From contig CAZLZD010000009.1 in NCBI GenBank assembly GCA_964563925.1, forward strand, positions 1 through 64,000: a stretch of DNA of 64,000 bases, written 5' to 3'. Position 1 is the first letter of the stretch; every line of letters starts with the position of its first letter. This document shows, piece by piece, positions 51,921 to 60,562 of the stretch. A model generated the notes under the pieces. That model was not told the origin of the DNA. It did not search any database and saw only the letters and a list, made by a program, of their open reading frames with translations. The position numbers were made by a program, and so were the translations under genes. The DNA is from JAUILA01 sp964563925. Lineage in GTDB: Bacteria; Bacteroidota; Bacteroidia; Cytophagales; Cyclobacteriaceae.

Positions 51921-54005
51921 ATGAAGCGGCCATTTCACTCTATTCTCCCACTGCTCTCCCTGATCCTGGCCTTCCAATGTGCTCCACCTGCAGAAACTAC
52001 TGAAAACAGGCAATTCATTTCCTCTCCCGGTGAAGTCAACACAGTTTCGTTCTTCATTGAGAACGGGCGGGCTGGGTATACCGTTACCCACCGGAATTCA
52101 CTGGTCCTGGATTCTTCCTATTTCGCATTCGATTTCAAGAATCAACCCCGCATCGGGGAAAACCTGGAGATTCTTGAAACCCGCTCCGAGTCTATGGATG
52201 AAACCTGGGAAATGCCCTGGGGAGAACAACGGCTTGTTCAGAACCATTTCAATGAAATGACTATACATTTGCAGGAAACCACCGCTCCTGCCCGGCGGGT
52301 TGACGTTATTTTCCGTGTGTACGACGACGGGATAGGGTTTCGGTTTCATTTCCCTGCACAGGAGAATATGCAGGAGGTACTGATCACCGGCGAGCATACG
52401 GAATTTGCGCTGACGGCCGACCATGATGTGTGGTGGATTCCCGGAGACTGGGATATTTATGAGCACCTGTACAGTGAAACCAAATTCAGCGGGATTGATG
52501 CCCTCAGCAAAAGGGACCATCCCAACCTGGCAGCCACCTATATTCCGGAAAATGCAGTGAATACCCCCGTAACCATGAAAACTCCCGAAGGATTGTACCT
52601 GAGTTTTCATGAAGCCAATCTCACTGACTATGCGGGGATGACCCTTCTGATCGACGCGGAAAACCTGACGATGGTGAGCGACCTTGTCGGCTCGGAACGG
52701 CTGGGCGGCAAGGTGCAACGTACGGCTCCGTTCTCCACACCCTGGCGCACCATCCAGATTGCAGACCGGGCCGGGGATCTGATCGAATCCAACCTGATCG
52801 TCAACCTTAATGAACCAAATAAGCTGGGCAATATTTCCTGGTTTACCCCCATGAAATATGTCGGCATCTGGTGGGACATGCATATGGAAACCAAAACCTG
52901 GGATTACGCCAGTGGCAATCACGGGGCAACGACCGAATACACGAAAGAACATATCGATTTTGCGGCAGAAAATGGTATCGGCGGCGTTCTGGTTGAAGGG
53001 TGGAATACCGGCTGGGAACGCTGGATCGGTTTTCCTGATCGTGAGGGAGTCTTTGATTTTGTCACTCCCTATCCTGATTATGACCTTAAAGAGGTCGTCC
53101 GTTACGCAAAAGAGAAAGGCGTCGAAATAATTATGCATCATGAGACATCCGCTGCACCCCGGACCTACGAGCAGCAACTGGACACCGCCTTCCGTCTCAT
53201 GGAAAGCCTTGGTATCCATTCCGTCAAAACCGGGTATGTGGGGAAGCTCATACCGGAGGGTGAATATCATCACGGACAGTGGATGGTCAATCACTACCGC
53301 AAAGTACTTGTGGAAGCGGCCGCCCATCAGATTGCCATAAATGCGCACGAACCAATCAAGGCTACCGGCATTCGTCGTACCTGGCCCAATGCCATAAGCC
53401 GCGAAGGCCTGCGGGGACAGGAATTTAATGCCTGGTCTGTGGAGAGGGGTAATCCGCCGGAGCACCTTCCTGTGGTGGCTTTTACCCGGATGCTCGGTGG
53501 ACCAATAGATTACACTCCGGGTATTTTTGATATCAAACTGGAGCCCCATAAACCGGGATACCAGGTTAACACAACCTTGTCCCACCAATTGGCACTCTAC
53601 GTGGTGATTAACAGTCCCATTCAGATGGCCGCCGATCTTCTGGTTAATTACCGGGGTCATGAGGCCTTCCAGTTTATCAGGGATGTGGGGGTCAACTGGG
53701 AACAGACACAGGTATTGGATGGTGAAATTGGCGATTATGTTGTGATTGCCCGAAAAGAACGTCAGACGGATAACTGGTTTGCGGGCGGGATCACCGATGA
53801 AAACGGCCGTTCGTATACCCTGACGCTTGACTTCCTTGAGGCCGGCAACTTTATTGCCCGGATTTACCGGGATGCACCTGATTCCCACTGGGATGAAAAC
53901 CCTACCGCGTATGTGATCGAAGAAAAAGTCGTCACGCGTAACGACGAGATTACCCTGGACATGGCACCCGGAGGAGGATTTGCCATTAGTCTGATCAAAG
54001 AATAG
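51921..54005 (+). CDS. Glycoside hydrolase family 97 lipoprotein (alpha-glucosidase type)
   Basis: 694 residues with the lipoprotein signal PLLSLILAFQCAPPAE. The N-terminal beta-sandwich (VSFFIENGRAGYTVTHRNSL), the (beta/alpha)8 barrel (GIGGVLVEGWNTGWERW) and a C-terminal beta domain are all present, as in SusB. EIIMHHETSAAP places a Glu at 408 and INAHEPIKATGIRRTWPN a second. SVKTGYVG has Gly where retaining GH97 enzymes carry the Asp nucleophile, so an inverting alpha-glucosidase mechanism is likely. It should cut alpha-linked glucose oligomers in the periplasm or at the surface. No SusCD pair is adjacent. Confidence 0.9.
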   Translation: MKRPFHSILPLLSLILAFQCAPPAETTENRQFISSPGEVNTVSFFIENGRAGYTVTHRNSLVLDSSYFAFDFKNQPRIGENLEILETRSESMDETWEMPWGEQRLVQNHFNEMTIHLQETTAPARRVDVIFRVYDDGIGFRFHFPAQENMQEVLITGEHTEFALTADHDVWWIPGDWDIYEHLYSETKFSGIDALSKRDHPNLAATYIPENAVNTPVTMKTPEGLYLSFHEANLTDYAGMTLLIDAENLTMVSDLVGSERLGGKVQRTAPFSTPWRTIQIADRAGDLIESNLIVNLNEPNKLGNISWFTPMKYVGIWWDMHMETKTWDYASGNHGATTEYTKEHIDFAAENGIGGVLVEGWNTGWERWIGFPDREGVFDFVTPYPDYDLKEVVRYAKEKGVEIIMHHETSAAPRTYEQQLDTAFRLMESLGIHSVKTGYVGKLIPEGEYHHGQWMVNHYRKVLVEAAAHQIAINAHEPIKATGIRRTWPNAISREGLRGQEFNAWSVERGNPPEHLPVVAFTRMLGGPIDYTPGIFDIKLEPHKPGYQVNTTLSHQLALYVVINSPIQMAADLLVNYRGHEAFQFIRDVGVNWEQTQVLDGEIGDYVVIARKERQTDNWFAGGITDENGRSYTLTLDFLEAGNFIARIYRDAPDSHWDENPTAYVIEEKVVTRNDEITLDMAPGGGFAISLIKE

Positions 54006-54042
54006 AATCAACTTCGGATGTGGATTACTAATTCATTATACT

Positions 54043-54050
54043 TAGTTTTG
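54043..54050 (+). promoter_or_regulatory. Candidate Bacteroidota -7 promoter element upstream of gcvT
   Basis: TAGTTTTG matches TAnnTTTG and lies 20 bases before the gcvT ATG at 54071. No clear -33 TTTG is seen, so confidence is low. Confidence 0.3.
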
Positions 54051-54070
54051 CGTCCAAAATCTGAGATATC

Positions 54071-55153
54071 ATGGAGCTGAAAAAGACACAATTATCCGAC
54101 AAACATGAATCCCTTGGAGCCAAAATGGTCCCGTTCGCCGGATACCTGATGCCCGTGCGTTATTCTTCGGATATAGAAGAGCATAATACGGTGCGTAATG
54201 CACTTGGGATATTTGATGTATCCCATATGGGAGAATTTCTTGTTTCCGGCCGTGGAGCCCTTGATCTTATCCAAAAGGTATGCTCCAACGATGCCTCCAA
54301 ATTAATTCCGGGAAAGGCTCAGTATTCCTGCCTTCCGAATAAATCCGGGGGCATTGTGGACGATCTCATTGTTTACATGCTCGACGAGGATCATTACATG
54401 CTGGTGGTAAATGCGTCGAATATTCAGAAAGACTGGGACTGGATCAACTCATTTGCCGGGGACGATGTGGACCTTCAAAATATCTCGGATGAAATGTCCC
54501 TGTTTGCGGTACAGGGTCCCAAAGCCGTGGAAGCCATGCAATCACTTACCAGTGTTAACCTGGCAGACATTCCTTTTTATCACTTTGTCACCGGAGAATT
54601 TGCCGGTGTAACCGACGTGATCATTTCAGCCACAGGCTATACCGGGGCCGGCGGATTTGAATTGTACGTACCCAACGTATACGCCCGTAAGGTCTGGGAT
54701 GCCGTGATGGAAGCGGGTGCTTCATTCGGGATAAGGCCGATCGGACTGGGGGCACGTGATACCCTCCGTATGGAGATGGGATATTGCCTCTACGGTAACG
54801 ATATCGATGATACCACTTCACCCCTGGAAGCCGGTCTGGGCTGGATAACCAAATTCACAAAGGACTTCGTGAATGCTGAAGCTTTGCAGAAACAAAAGGA
54901 AGAAGGTGTGAACCGAAAGCTCGTAGGCTTTAAAATGGAGGACCGGGGAATTCCACGGCAGGGATATACCCTGGAAAATGAAGCGGGAGAGGAAATCGGC
55001 ACGGTTACTTCAGGCACTATGTCGCCCACATTGCAACAGGGAATTGGCCTTGGTTATGTTTCTCTTCCGTATGCCGCTCCCGGTACGGAAATCTATGTAA
55101 GCGTACGAAACCGCAAGCTAAAAGCCAGCGTACACAAATTACCTCTCATTTAA
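54071..55153 (+). CDS. gcvT: Glycine cleavage system aminomethyltransferase (T protein)
   Basis: 360 residues, full length. The T-protein signatures are HESLGAKMVPFAGYLMPVRY, IFDVSHMGEFLVSG, FELYVPNVYARKVWD and GLGARDTLRMEMGYCLYGND. The enzyme moves the methylene group from the H-protein-bound aminomethyl intermediate to tetrahydrofolate. Its stop codon overlaps the next start (TAATG), coupling it to comB. The other gcv genes are not nearby. Confidence 0.96.
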   Translation: MELKKTQLSDKHESLGAKMVPFAGYLMPVRYSSDIEEHNTVRNALGIFDVSHMGEFLVSGRGALDLIQKVCSNDASKLIPGKAQYSCLPNKSGGIVDDLIVYMLDEDHYMLVVNASNIQKDWDWINSFAGDDVDLQNISDEMSLFAVQGPKAVEAMQSLTSVNLADIPFYHFVTGEFAGVTDVIISATGYTGAGGFELYVPNVYARKVWDAVMEAGASFGIRPIGLGARDTLRMEMGYCLYGNDIDDTTSPLEAGLGWITKFTKDFVNAEALQKQKEEGVNRKLVGFKMEDRGIPRQGYTLENEAGEEIGTVTSGTMSPTLQQGIGLGYVSLPYAAPGTEIYVSVRNRKLKASVHKLPLI

Positions 55154-55857
55154 TGAAATCCCTCGACGTATGTCTGTCGCCCGACCTGGTCGACCTGCAT
55201 CCCCTGGAAGGAAGAATTGCCGTTATCGTGGACATCCTCAGGGCGACCTCATGCATCACCGCAGGAATTGGCTCGGGAGTTAGTAAAATCCGTCCGTTCG
55301 CTAGCCTAGAAGAATGCATAAGGATGAAATCATCAGGATACCTGATTGCCGGGGAAAGGGACGGTAGTAAGGTGGATGGATTTGATCTTGGCAACTCGCC
55401 GTTTGATTACATGGATCCGAAAGTGAAAGGCAGGAATGTAGCGGTGACAACGACCAACGGCACGGTGGCAATTGACCGGTCCGCTAAGGCCGAAAAAATT
55501 GTCATTGGTTCATTTCTGAATATTTCAAGCGTGGCAAATTACCTGCTTGCCCAGGACAAGCCGGTGCTCGTGGTTTGTGCCGGATGGAAAGGCAGGGTCA
55601 ACCTGGAAGACACTTTGTTTGCCGGTGCGTTGACCGAGCGGCTGCAATCGGAGTTTGCCCTTGAATGTGATGCCCCGCGCGTGGCCCTTGCCACCTATCT
55701 GGGCATGAAGGATGATATGACGGGGCATGTGATGTCTTCATCCCATGCCAAGCGTTTGATGCGCCTGAACATTGAAGATGATATATCCTATTGCCTTCAA
55801 AACGATGTGTTTAATGTGCTTCCCGTCCTGAGTAACGGCGAAATTATCGCGGACTGA
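55153..55857 (+). CDS. comB: ComB-like 2-phosphosulfolactate phosphatase
   Basis: 234 residues. The family pattern is visible in RIAVIVDILRATSCITAGIG, GNSPFDYMDPKVKGRNVAVT, TTNGTVAI and VVCAGWKGRVNLEDTLFAGA. In methanogens ComB forms sulfolactate for coenzyme M; in bacteria it is widespread and its role is less clear. It is translated with gcvT through a TAATG overlap. Confidence 0.92.
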   Translation: MKSLDVCLSPDLVDLHPLEGRIAVIVDILRATSCITAGIGSGVSKIRPFASLEECIRMKSSGYLIAGERDGSKVDGFDLGNSPFDYMDPKVKGRNVAVTTTNGTVAIDRSAKAEKIVIGSFLNISSVANYLLAQDKPVLVVCAGWKGRVNLEDTLFAGALTERLQSEFALECDAPRVALATYLGMKDDMTGHVMSSSHAKRLMRLNIEDDISYCLQNDVFNVLPVLSNGEIIAD

Positions 55858-55910
55858 CTGCCGGATGCTTGTTAACCGCGCTGAAGATTGAGAAATAGGG
55901 ACTGTCGGAT

Positions 55911-56237
55911 TTATTTCAGCTTCGGATTATTGCGGTGACGGTCTGAATCCCTGTTTGTCTTTTTCAGAATATTTTTTTCCAGCGCCCGGGTCAGATCCAC
56001 ACCGGTCTGGTTAGCCAGACAGATTACCACCCAAAGGACATCGGCTAGCTCATCACCCAGCTCGGCTTCTTTATCAGATTCCTTTTCCGATTGCTCGCCA
56101 TACCTGCGTGCAATGACCCGTGCAACTTCCCCCACCTCTTCAGTGAGTATGGCCATATTGGTAAGCTCGTCGAAATACCGTACACCTGTGGTACGTATCC
56201 ACGCGTCAATTTGCTTCTGTGCCTCGGCAATAGTCAT
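55911..56237 (-). CDS. MazG-like nucleotide pyrophosphohydrolase
   Basis: 108 residues, a single MazG domain. The metal-binding pattern is ILTEEVGEVARVIARRYGEQ (ExxE) followed by KEAELGDELADVLWVVICLA (ExxD). It hydrolyses non-canonical nucleoside triphosphates. It starts 2 bases after the stop of the dtd gene, so the two housekeeping sanitation enzymes share a transcript. Confidence 0.93.
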   Translation of the reverse strand: MTIAEAQKQIDAWIRTTGVRYFDELTNMAILTEEVGEVARVIARRYGEQSEKESDKEAELGDELADVLWVVICLANQTGVDLTRALEKNILKKTNRDSDRHRNNPKLK

Positions 56238-56239
56238 TA

Positions 56240-56692
56240 TTATTCTTTGTTTTTAGTATCCATCAGAATGGTCACCGGTCCGTCATTTACAAGCGATACC
56301 TTCATCATAGCTCCAAATTCTCCCGTAAAAACAGGCTTCCCGAGACCGAGTTCAAGCTGATGTATAAACTTCTCATACAACGGGACTGCGTAATCAGGAT
56401 GGGCGGCGCGGATGTACGAAGGACGATTGCCTTTTTTGGTGCTTGCGTGAAGGGTAAACTGGCTAACCAGCAGAATATCCCCTCCGGTATCCAGTACGCT
56501 TTTGTTCATAACTCCCTGCTCATCATCGAAAATCCTCAGGTTGACGATCTTCCTGACCAGCCAGGATATATCCTCGTCGTGATCATCACCCTCAATACCC
56601 AGCAATACGACAAGTCCGGATCCGATTGATTCCTTATTCTCACCTTCAATGGTGACTGAAGCCCCTGTGGTACGTTGAATTACTACTCTCAT
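56240..56692 (-). CDS. dtd: D-aminoacyl-tRNA deacylase
   Basis: 150 residues, the standard Dtd length. The catalytic motif LLVSQFTLHASTKKGNRPSY with its Thr and the cross-subunit Gly-Pro motif in SLVNDGPVTILMDTK are present, along with the start MRVVIQRTTGASVTIEG. It frees tRNA from wrongly attached D-amino acids. It precedes the MazG gene by 2 bases. Confidence 0.97.
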   Translation of the reverse strand: MRVVIQRTTGASVTIEGENKESIGSGLVVLLGIEGDDHDEDISWLVRKIVNLRIFDDEQGVMNKSVLDTGGDILLVSQFTLHASTKKGNRPSYIRAAHPDYAVPLYEKFIHQLELGLGKPVFTGEFGAMMKVSLVNDGPVTILMDTKNKE

Positions 56693-56761
56693 GTGTTTTC
56701 TGCTATGAAGGCAGTAAAGAAAGGACTTATTACGCGAAAAGACCAGCCTGGCCCGGATTGT

Positions 56762-57283
56762 CTAAAACGTTTGCCTTATTTCACTCTTTACAAATTTCAG
56801 CGCTTCCTGGATTGGGTCCTTCTCTTTTTGCATGGTCCGCTCAAACACCTGCTTGGCGAGGTCCACGCTGGTCGCCTTTTCCCCGAGTGAATCGGCCGAT
56901 TTATTAATTGTATTGATAAGGTCCTCTTTGGCATGAACCACAAGTGTCCAGGCATCTTCGCTCATGTACAATTGCTGGGAGACATTATGGTTGTATTCCT
57001 CCCGAATTTCATTGGCCAGAATGTGCTGAAACTCTCTGGAGGAATATTCGCCCTGGTTAAGGCGCAGAATAATGTTATTAGGGCTTATACGTTCCAGGAA
57101 AAGACAAATCCGTTCGTAGGCGTGTAACCGGTTCGGCAATACCGTCTCTATACTTTTGCCCCGTATCTCAAGGTGCTGTCTTTGGAGTTCCTTGTCCAGG
57201 AATGACTTAACGACAAGGTACATGGCATACAGCACTGCCGCCGCCGGAATTAAAAGTTTGGCAAATTCAATGACAAGTTCCAT
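56762..57283 (-). CDS. Membrane-anchored protein of unknown function
   Basis: About 173 residues from the ATG at 57283 (MELVIEFAKLLIPAAAVLYA), which starts one transmembrane helix; the frame opens at 57349. The rest is helical and cytoplasmic, with RLHAYERICLFLERISPNNI and QHILANEIREEYNHNVSQQL. This pattern resembles a Cytophagales family seen near dtd, but I cannot name it. It precedes dtd by 69 bases on the same strand. Confidence 0.78.
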   Translation of the reverse strand: MELVIEFAKLLIPAAAVLYAMYLVVKSFLDKELQRQHLEIRGKSIETVLPNRLHAYERICLFLERISPNNIILRLNQGEYSSREFQHILANEIREEYNHNVSQQLYMSEDAWTLVVHAKEDLINTINKSADSLGEKATSVDLAKQVFERTMQKEKDPIQEALKFVKSEIRQTF

Positions 57284-57434
57284 AGCTATATTAAAAAGTC
57301 TGCCGGTAAAAATAGAATAATTTACATAGGCCTCAAGGTGATATATCAATTTTTATAGCCTGAAACAGTATTGGTGTAAGAAAATTTTAAGTCTGGCCGT
57401 TTTCTCCGAACTTTGTCACTCGTTGCAACACCCT

Positions 57435-57740
57435 ATGAGCACCACACTGGAACCGGTTACCATCACTTCTGAAGCTGCAAGAGAAGTAAACAAAATCATG
57501 TCCTCCAAGGATATTCCTGAAGGATATGGTCTTCGCATTGGTGTGCGTGGCGGGAAAGGATGTTTCGGGGTTTCCTATTACCTGGGCTTCGACAAGAAAA
57601 AAGATGGCGACCTGGAATACACAGTGGAAAATATTCCGGTGTATGTAGCCAAGGCTGAGACGATGTACCTGCTGGGTGTGGAACTGGATTTTTACGAGGG
57701 TGCTGACGCCCGGGGATTTACGTTCAACAAAGAACCCTGA
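57435..57740 (+). CDS. IscA/HesB-like protein lacking the C-terminal CxC
   Basis: About 101 residues from the ATG at 57435 (MSTTLEPVTITSEAAREVNK); an alternative start is 57423. The HesB fold is clear (GLRIGVRGGKGCFGVSYYLG, YVAKAETMYLLGVELDFYEG, GFTFNKEP). Only the first ligand, Cys43, is present; the chain stops where A-type carriers have their Cys-Gly-Cys. It may belong to a divergent branch that binds iron or a cluster differently. Confidence 0.88.
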   Translation: MSTTLEPVTITSEAAREVNKIMSSKDIPEGYGLRIGVRGGKGCFGVSYYLGFDKKKDGDLEYTVENIPVYVAKAETMYLLGVELDFYEGADARGFTFNKEP

Positions 57741-58097
57741 TTACCGGGAAAAGCGATCACTGACAATTGCCGCATCACATTCTCCACCAATCGGGGGATT
57801 TTTTTTGTAGAGTTTTACTTCAGCCTGACGAACAGACGGAAAGGAATCTTCAATATCACGCAGTATTTTATCCACAACGTATTCAAGAAGCCGGGATGGC
57901 TGTTGCATGTGAAGGGAGACGATCCTGTAAATATCCTGGTAGTCCACCGTACCTGACAGATCATCTTTGCGCGCGGCCTCGCTAAAATCTACCTGGAGAA
58001 TAACATCCACCTCAAACTGATTCCCACGGGCACGCTCTTCATCATAATACCCATGATAGGCTGTGAATTTCAACCCCCGGAGTTCGATCTGGCCCAT
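57741..58097 (-). CDS. folB: Dihydroneopterin aldolase
   Basis: 118 residues. The FolB pattern is present: MGQIELRGLKFTAYHGYYDE, the substrate-binding VDYQDIYRIV, LLEYVVDKILRDI and VKLYKKNPPIGG. It converts dihydroneopterin to hydroxymethyl-dihydropterin in folate synthesis. It overlaps the DivIVA gene by one base (TAATG) and abuts the IscA-like gene tail to tail. Confidence 0.96.
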   Translation of the reverse strand: MGQIELRGLKFTAYHGYYDEERARGNQFEVDVILQVDFSEAARKDDLSGTVDYQDIYRIVSLHMQQPSRLLEYVVDKILRDIEDSFPSVRQAEVKLYKKNPPIGGECDAAIVSDRFSR

Positions 58098-58933
58098 TAT
58101 TCGATGTCGTCGAAGAAGGACGAATCGTCATCTTCCTTCTTTATTTTTTTCTTCTTCTCTTCAGAATTATCTCCGTTCTCTTCGAAGGTATCAAGCGGTG
58201 AGTCCTCCTGGGTCATTTCCTCATCCTCGTCAGCCGGTTTTTTCTGGTTGCGTGCCGGTTCGGACGATGCCGATTCATTCTCCCTGTCATCAGAGAGCCA
58301 CCCGGTTGCATAGGTGGCCAGGGAGGTATTGGTATCGATTTCCATTAACTTATAGTCCGATTTGTCAAAAAAGGATTTTTTGACTTCAAGCAGTTTTTTC
58401 TCAATATCCATGGATTTGGAGCGGCTTGATATCCTGTCGGTCCTTTCAAGCGCATCCTGGGCAGCCCCTTTTATCTCCGCGATCATATCGGCGCGGGCAT
58501 TCTCCAGGGTCCGGTAAAGCTGGCCCAGATCCTTGAGATGGTCCTCCATTTCCTCAATGGCTGTACGACTTCGCATTTCGGCCTCCTCGATCATGTTCTT
58601 GGCTTTGGTTCGTGCGTCATTCAACACAGATTCAGCCTTCAACTCGGTTTCACGCATGTGAAGTTTTGCGGCCTTGGTGGCCTGATCGATCATATTTGCG
58701 CCGGTATCTTCAGCTGTTTTCAGGGTCTTGAACAGTGAGCTTTCCACTTCACGCAGTTTTTCAACTTCCCTGGCCGTATTTTCCAGCTTTATTTTTAACT
58801 CCTTGTTCTCGTCTATCATTTTTTCCCATTCCTGGGATAATGTGGTGAGATATGCATAAACCTCATCCTTATCCAGTCCCCGAAAGGCCTTCTCGAATGT
58901 TTTCTGTCTTATCTCAAGTGGTGTAATCTTCAT
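58097..58933 (-). CDS. DivIVA-domain coiled-coil protein
   Basis: 278 residues from the ATG at 58933 (MKITPLEIRQKTFEKAFRGL); the frame opens at 59011. The N-terminal 60 residues match the DivIVA domain, including RGLDKDEVYAYLTTLSQEWE. A long coiled coil runs to about 190 (NTAREVEKLREVESSLFKTL). The end is acidic and basic low-complexity sequence. DivIVA proteins sense membrane curvature or mark poles in Gram-positives; in Bacteroidota the role is not settled. It overlaps folB by one base. Confidence 0.9.
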   Translation of the reverse strand: MKITPLEIRQKTFEKAFRGLDKDEVYAYLTTLSQEWEKMIDENKELKIKLENTAREVEKLREVESSLFKTLKTAEDTGANMIDQATKAAKLHMRETELKAESVLNDARTKAKNMIEEAEMRSRTAIEEMEDHLKDLGQLYRTLENARADMIAEIKGAAQDALERTDRISSRSKSMDIEKKLLEVKKSFFDKSDYKLMEIDTNTSLATYATGWLSDDRENESASSEPARNQKKPADEDEEMTQEDSPLDTFEENGDNSEEKKKKIKKEDDDSSFFDDIE

Positions 58934-58961
58934 GTATGTCTCTGTCCTGCTTTGTTCTTTA

Positions 58962-59870
58962 TTAGTTAAACTCCAGATCCCACGCGGATATTGTCCGGTC
59001 GTCACTCGCACTGATCAAAGCCTCCTTTAACCAAAGTGTTTTATTGACCGAAGTCCCGTGGCCCGCGTGCCTGGCTTTGTCAATTACCTTGAGCAGCCTG
59101 AAGGTATCCGCATCCCAGACTTTGATGGATTTATCCATGCTACAAGTTACGAAATGTTTGCCATCCGGACTAAAGGATATATGGTTTATGGCATACATAT
59201 GGGCAATGATATCATCCTTGACTTTATAGTTGTTCAGGCTGTCCCAAATCACTAAATGTGCGTCCCTCCCTGCGGAGTACAGAAAGTCTCTTTCCGGGTG
59301 ATAGGTAATTGTAAATATGCTGTTGGAATGGTTATCCAGTTCGGTCCTGACTTCCAGATCCTCCAACCCGGCGATCCGGATGGTATGGTCACTGAAGCCC
59401 ATGGCCAGCTCGCCCCGACGCTCATGTACAGCCAGGCACCTGAGGGATTTATCAGAAAATTCCTTTTGCGCAAGTATACGCCAATTCCCGACATCCACAA
59501 CCGTCAACGTCCCCGAAGAATCTCCAATATACAGCCTGTTTCCCACCGACTTCATGTCGAATATGGCACCTTTGGTGCATTTGAGGGAAGCTACCTCCTT
59601 ACGGTTCCGCCAGTCGATCAGATGGATTCCTTCATAATTATGACCAACCACCAGCAGATCAGGATTTTCAAGGTACTCGAGGGCGTATATCGAATTGGGG
59701 ACCCGGGCAATGAGCTGCCCGCGTTCAGGATCATGCAAGTCCCAGTGAACCACCAGTCCGTCCCCGCCCCCGCTGAAAAAACGGGTGGAATCCGGCGATG
59801 CCGCCAGGGTATAGACACAATCCTTGTGGCCCGTCATAACCCCTGATCTGGAAACCTTTACCTTCACCAT
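58962..59870 (-). CDS. WD40-repeat beta-propeller protein
   Basis: 302 residues, about seven WD40 blades without a signal peptide. Typical blades are GHKDCVYTLAASPDSTRFFS, YAINHISFSPDGKHFVTCSM and NSIFTITYHPERDFLYSAGR, each ending near WD or WDL. It is likely a cytoplasmic protein-binding scaffold. It begins the minus-strand run that continues into the DivIVA-domain gene 28 bases later and then folB. Confidence 0.92.
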   Translation of the reverse strand: MVKVKVSRSGVMTGHKDCVYTLAASPDSTRFFSGGGDGLVVHWDLHDPERGQLIARVPNSIYALEYLENPDLLVVGHNYEGIHLIDWRNRKEVASLKCTKGAIFDMKSVGNRLYIGDSSGTLTVVDVGNWRILAQKEFSDKSLRCLAVHERRGELAMGFSDHTIRIAGLEDLEVRTELDNHSNSIFTITYHPERDFLYSAGRDAHLVIWDSLNNYKVKDDIIAHMYAINHISFSPDGKHFVTCSMDKSIKVWDADTFRLLKVIDKARHAGHGTSVNKTLWLKEALISASDDRTISAWDLEFN

Positions 59871-59924
59871 GACTGCATTTTCCTTTTAATGCCTAAATTT
59901 AAGACAAATTAAATACTTCGGTCC

Positions 59925-60560
59925 ATGCCGCTGCATGTTATTGAAAAGGTTACACCGGACAGGCTCATGGCCATTTATCGAATAACGGAATCCTGTGACA
60001 CCTTACTTGAATCCCTTAACCCTGATCCGGAAGACCGGCAGTATCTGGATACATTTACCAATGAACAAAAGAAAAAGGAATGGCTGGCCGGCAGGATTAC
60101 CCTCCGGTATCTGGCCAGGGCAAGGCACCTGACGTACCAGGGCGTGATAAAAGACAGTAGTGGCAAGCCTTATCTTCGTGGAAACCAGGTCGAGGTTTCA
60201 CTTTCCCATTCTTTTCCCTATGTGGCTGCCGTCCTTGACATGACCAAAGATGTGGGGATAGACCTGGAACAGCCCAAAGAGAAGCTTCGCAGGGTAGCTC
60301 CGAGATTCCTCTCCGAGATGGAACTAAAGGATGCCGGAAATGATTTAAGAAAAATGTGTATCCTGTGGTGTGCCAAGGAAGCCCTGTATAAGGTCTATAA
60401 CCGAAAGGGTCTGATTTTCCGTGAGAATATTGTAATTTCCCCTTTCCACCGCGGGGATACCGGCTTGCTTCAGTCACGGATTCAGTTTAACGGCGAGGTT
60501 CGTGAGTATACGCTGAAGTATGAAGACCGGGGAGATTTTTTGATTGCCTTTAATCAATAA
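59925..60560 (+). CDS. 4'-phosphopantetheinyl transferase
   Basis: 211 residues of Sfp type. The substrate and metal motifs are KDSSGKPYLRGNQVEVSLSH, KDVGIDLEQPKEKL and the hallmark LWCAKEALYKVYNRKGL (W-x-x-K-E-A-x-x-K). It transfers phosphopantetheine from coenzyme A to carrier proteins. Which carrier it serves is not shown here; no NRPS or PKS gene is present. It precedes the redoxin gene by 2 bases. Confidence 0.94.
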   Translation: MPLHVIEKVTPDRLMAIYRITESCDTLLESLNPDPEDRQYLDTFTNEQKKKEWLAGRITLRYLARARHLTYQGVIKDSSGKPYLRGNQVEVSLSHSFPYVAAVLDMTKDVGIDLEQPKEKLRRVAPRFLSEMELKDAGNDLRKMCILWCAKEALYKVYNRKGLIFRENIVISPFHRGDTGLLQSRIQFNGEVREYTLKYEDRGDFLIAFNQ

Positions 60561-60562
60561 CC

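Noticed and set aside
52098..54011. 637-codon open frame on the minus strand opposite the GH97 gene
   Set aside because: It mirrors the GH97 codons, and its translation has no family motif or signal. The plus-strand GH97 motifs are unambiguous.
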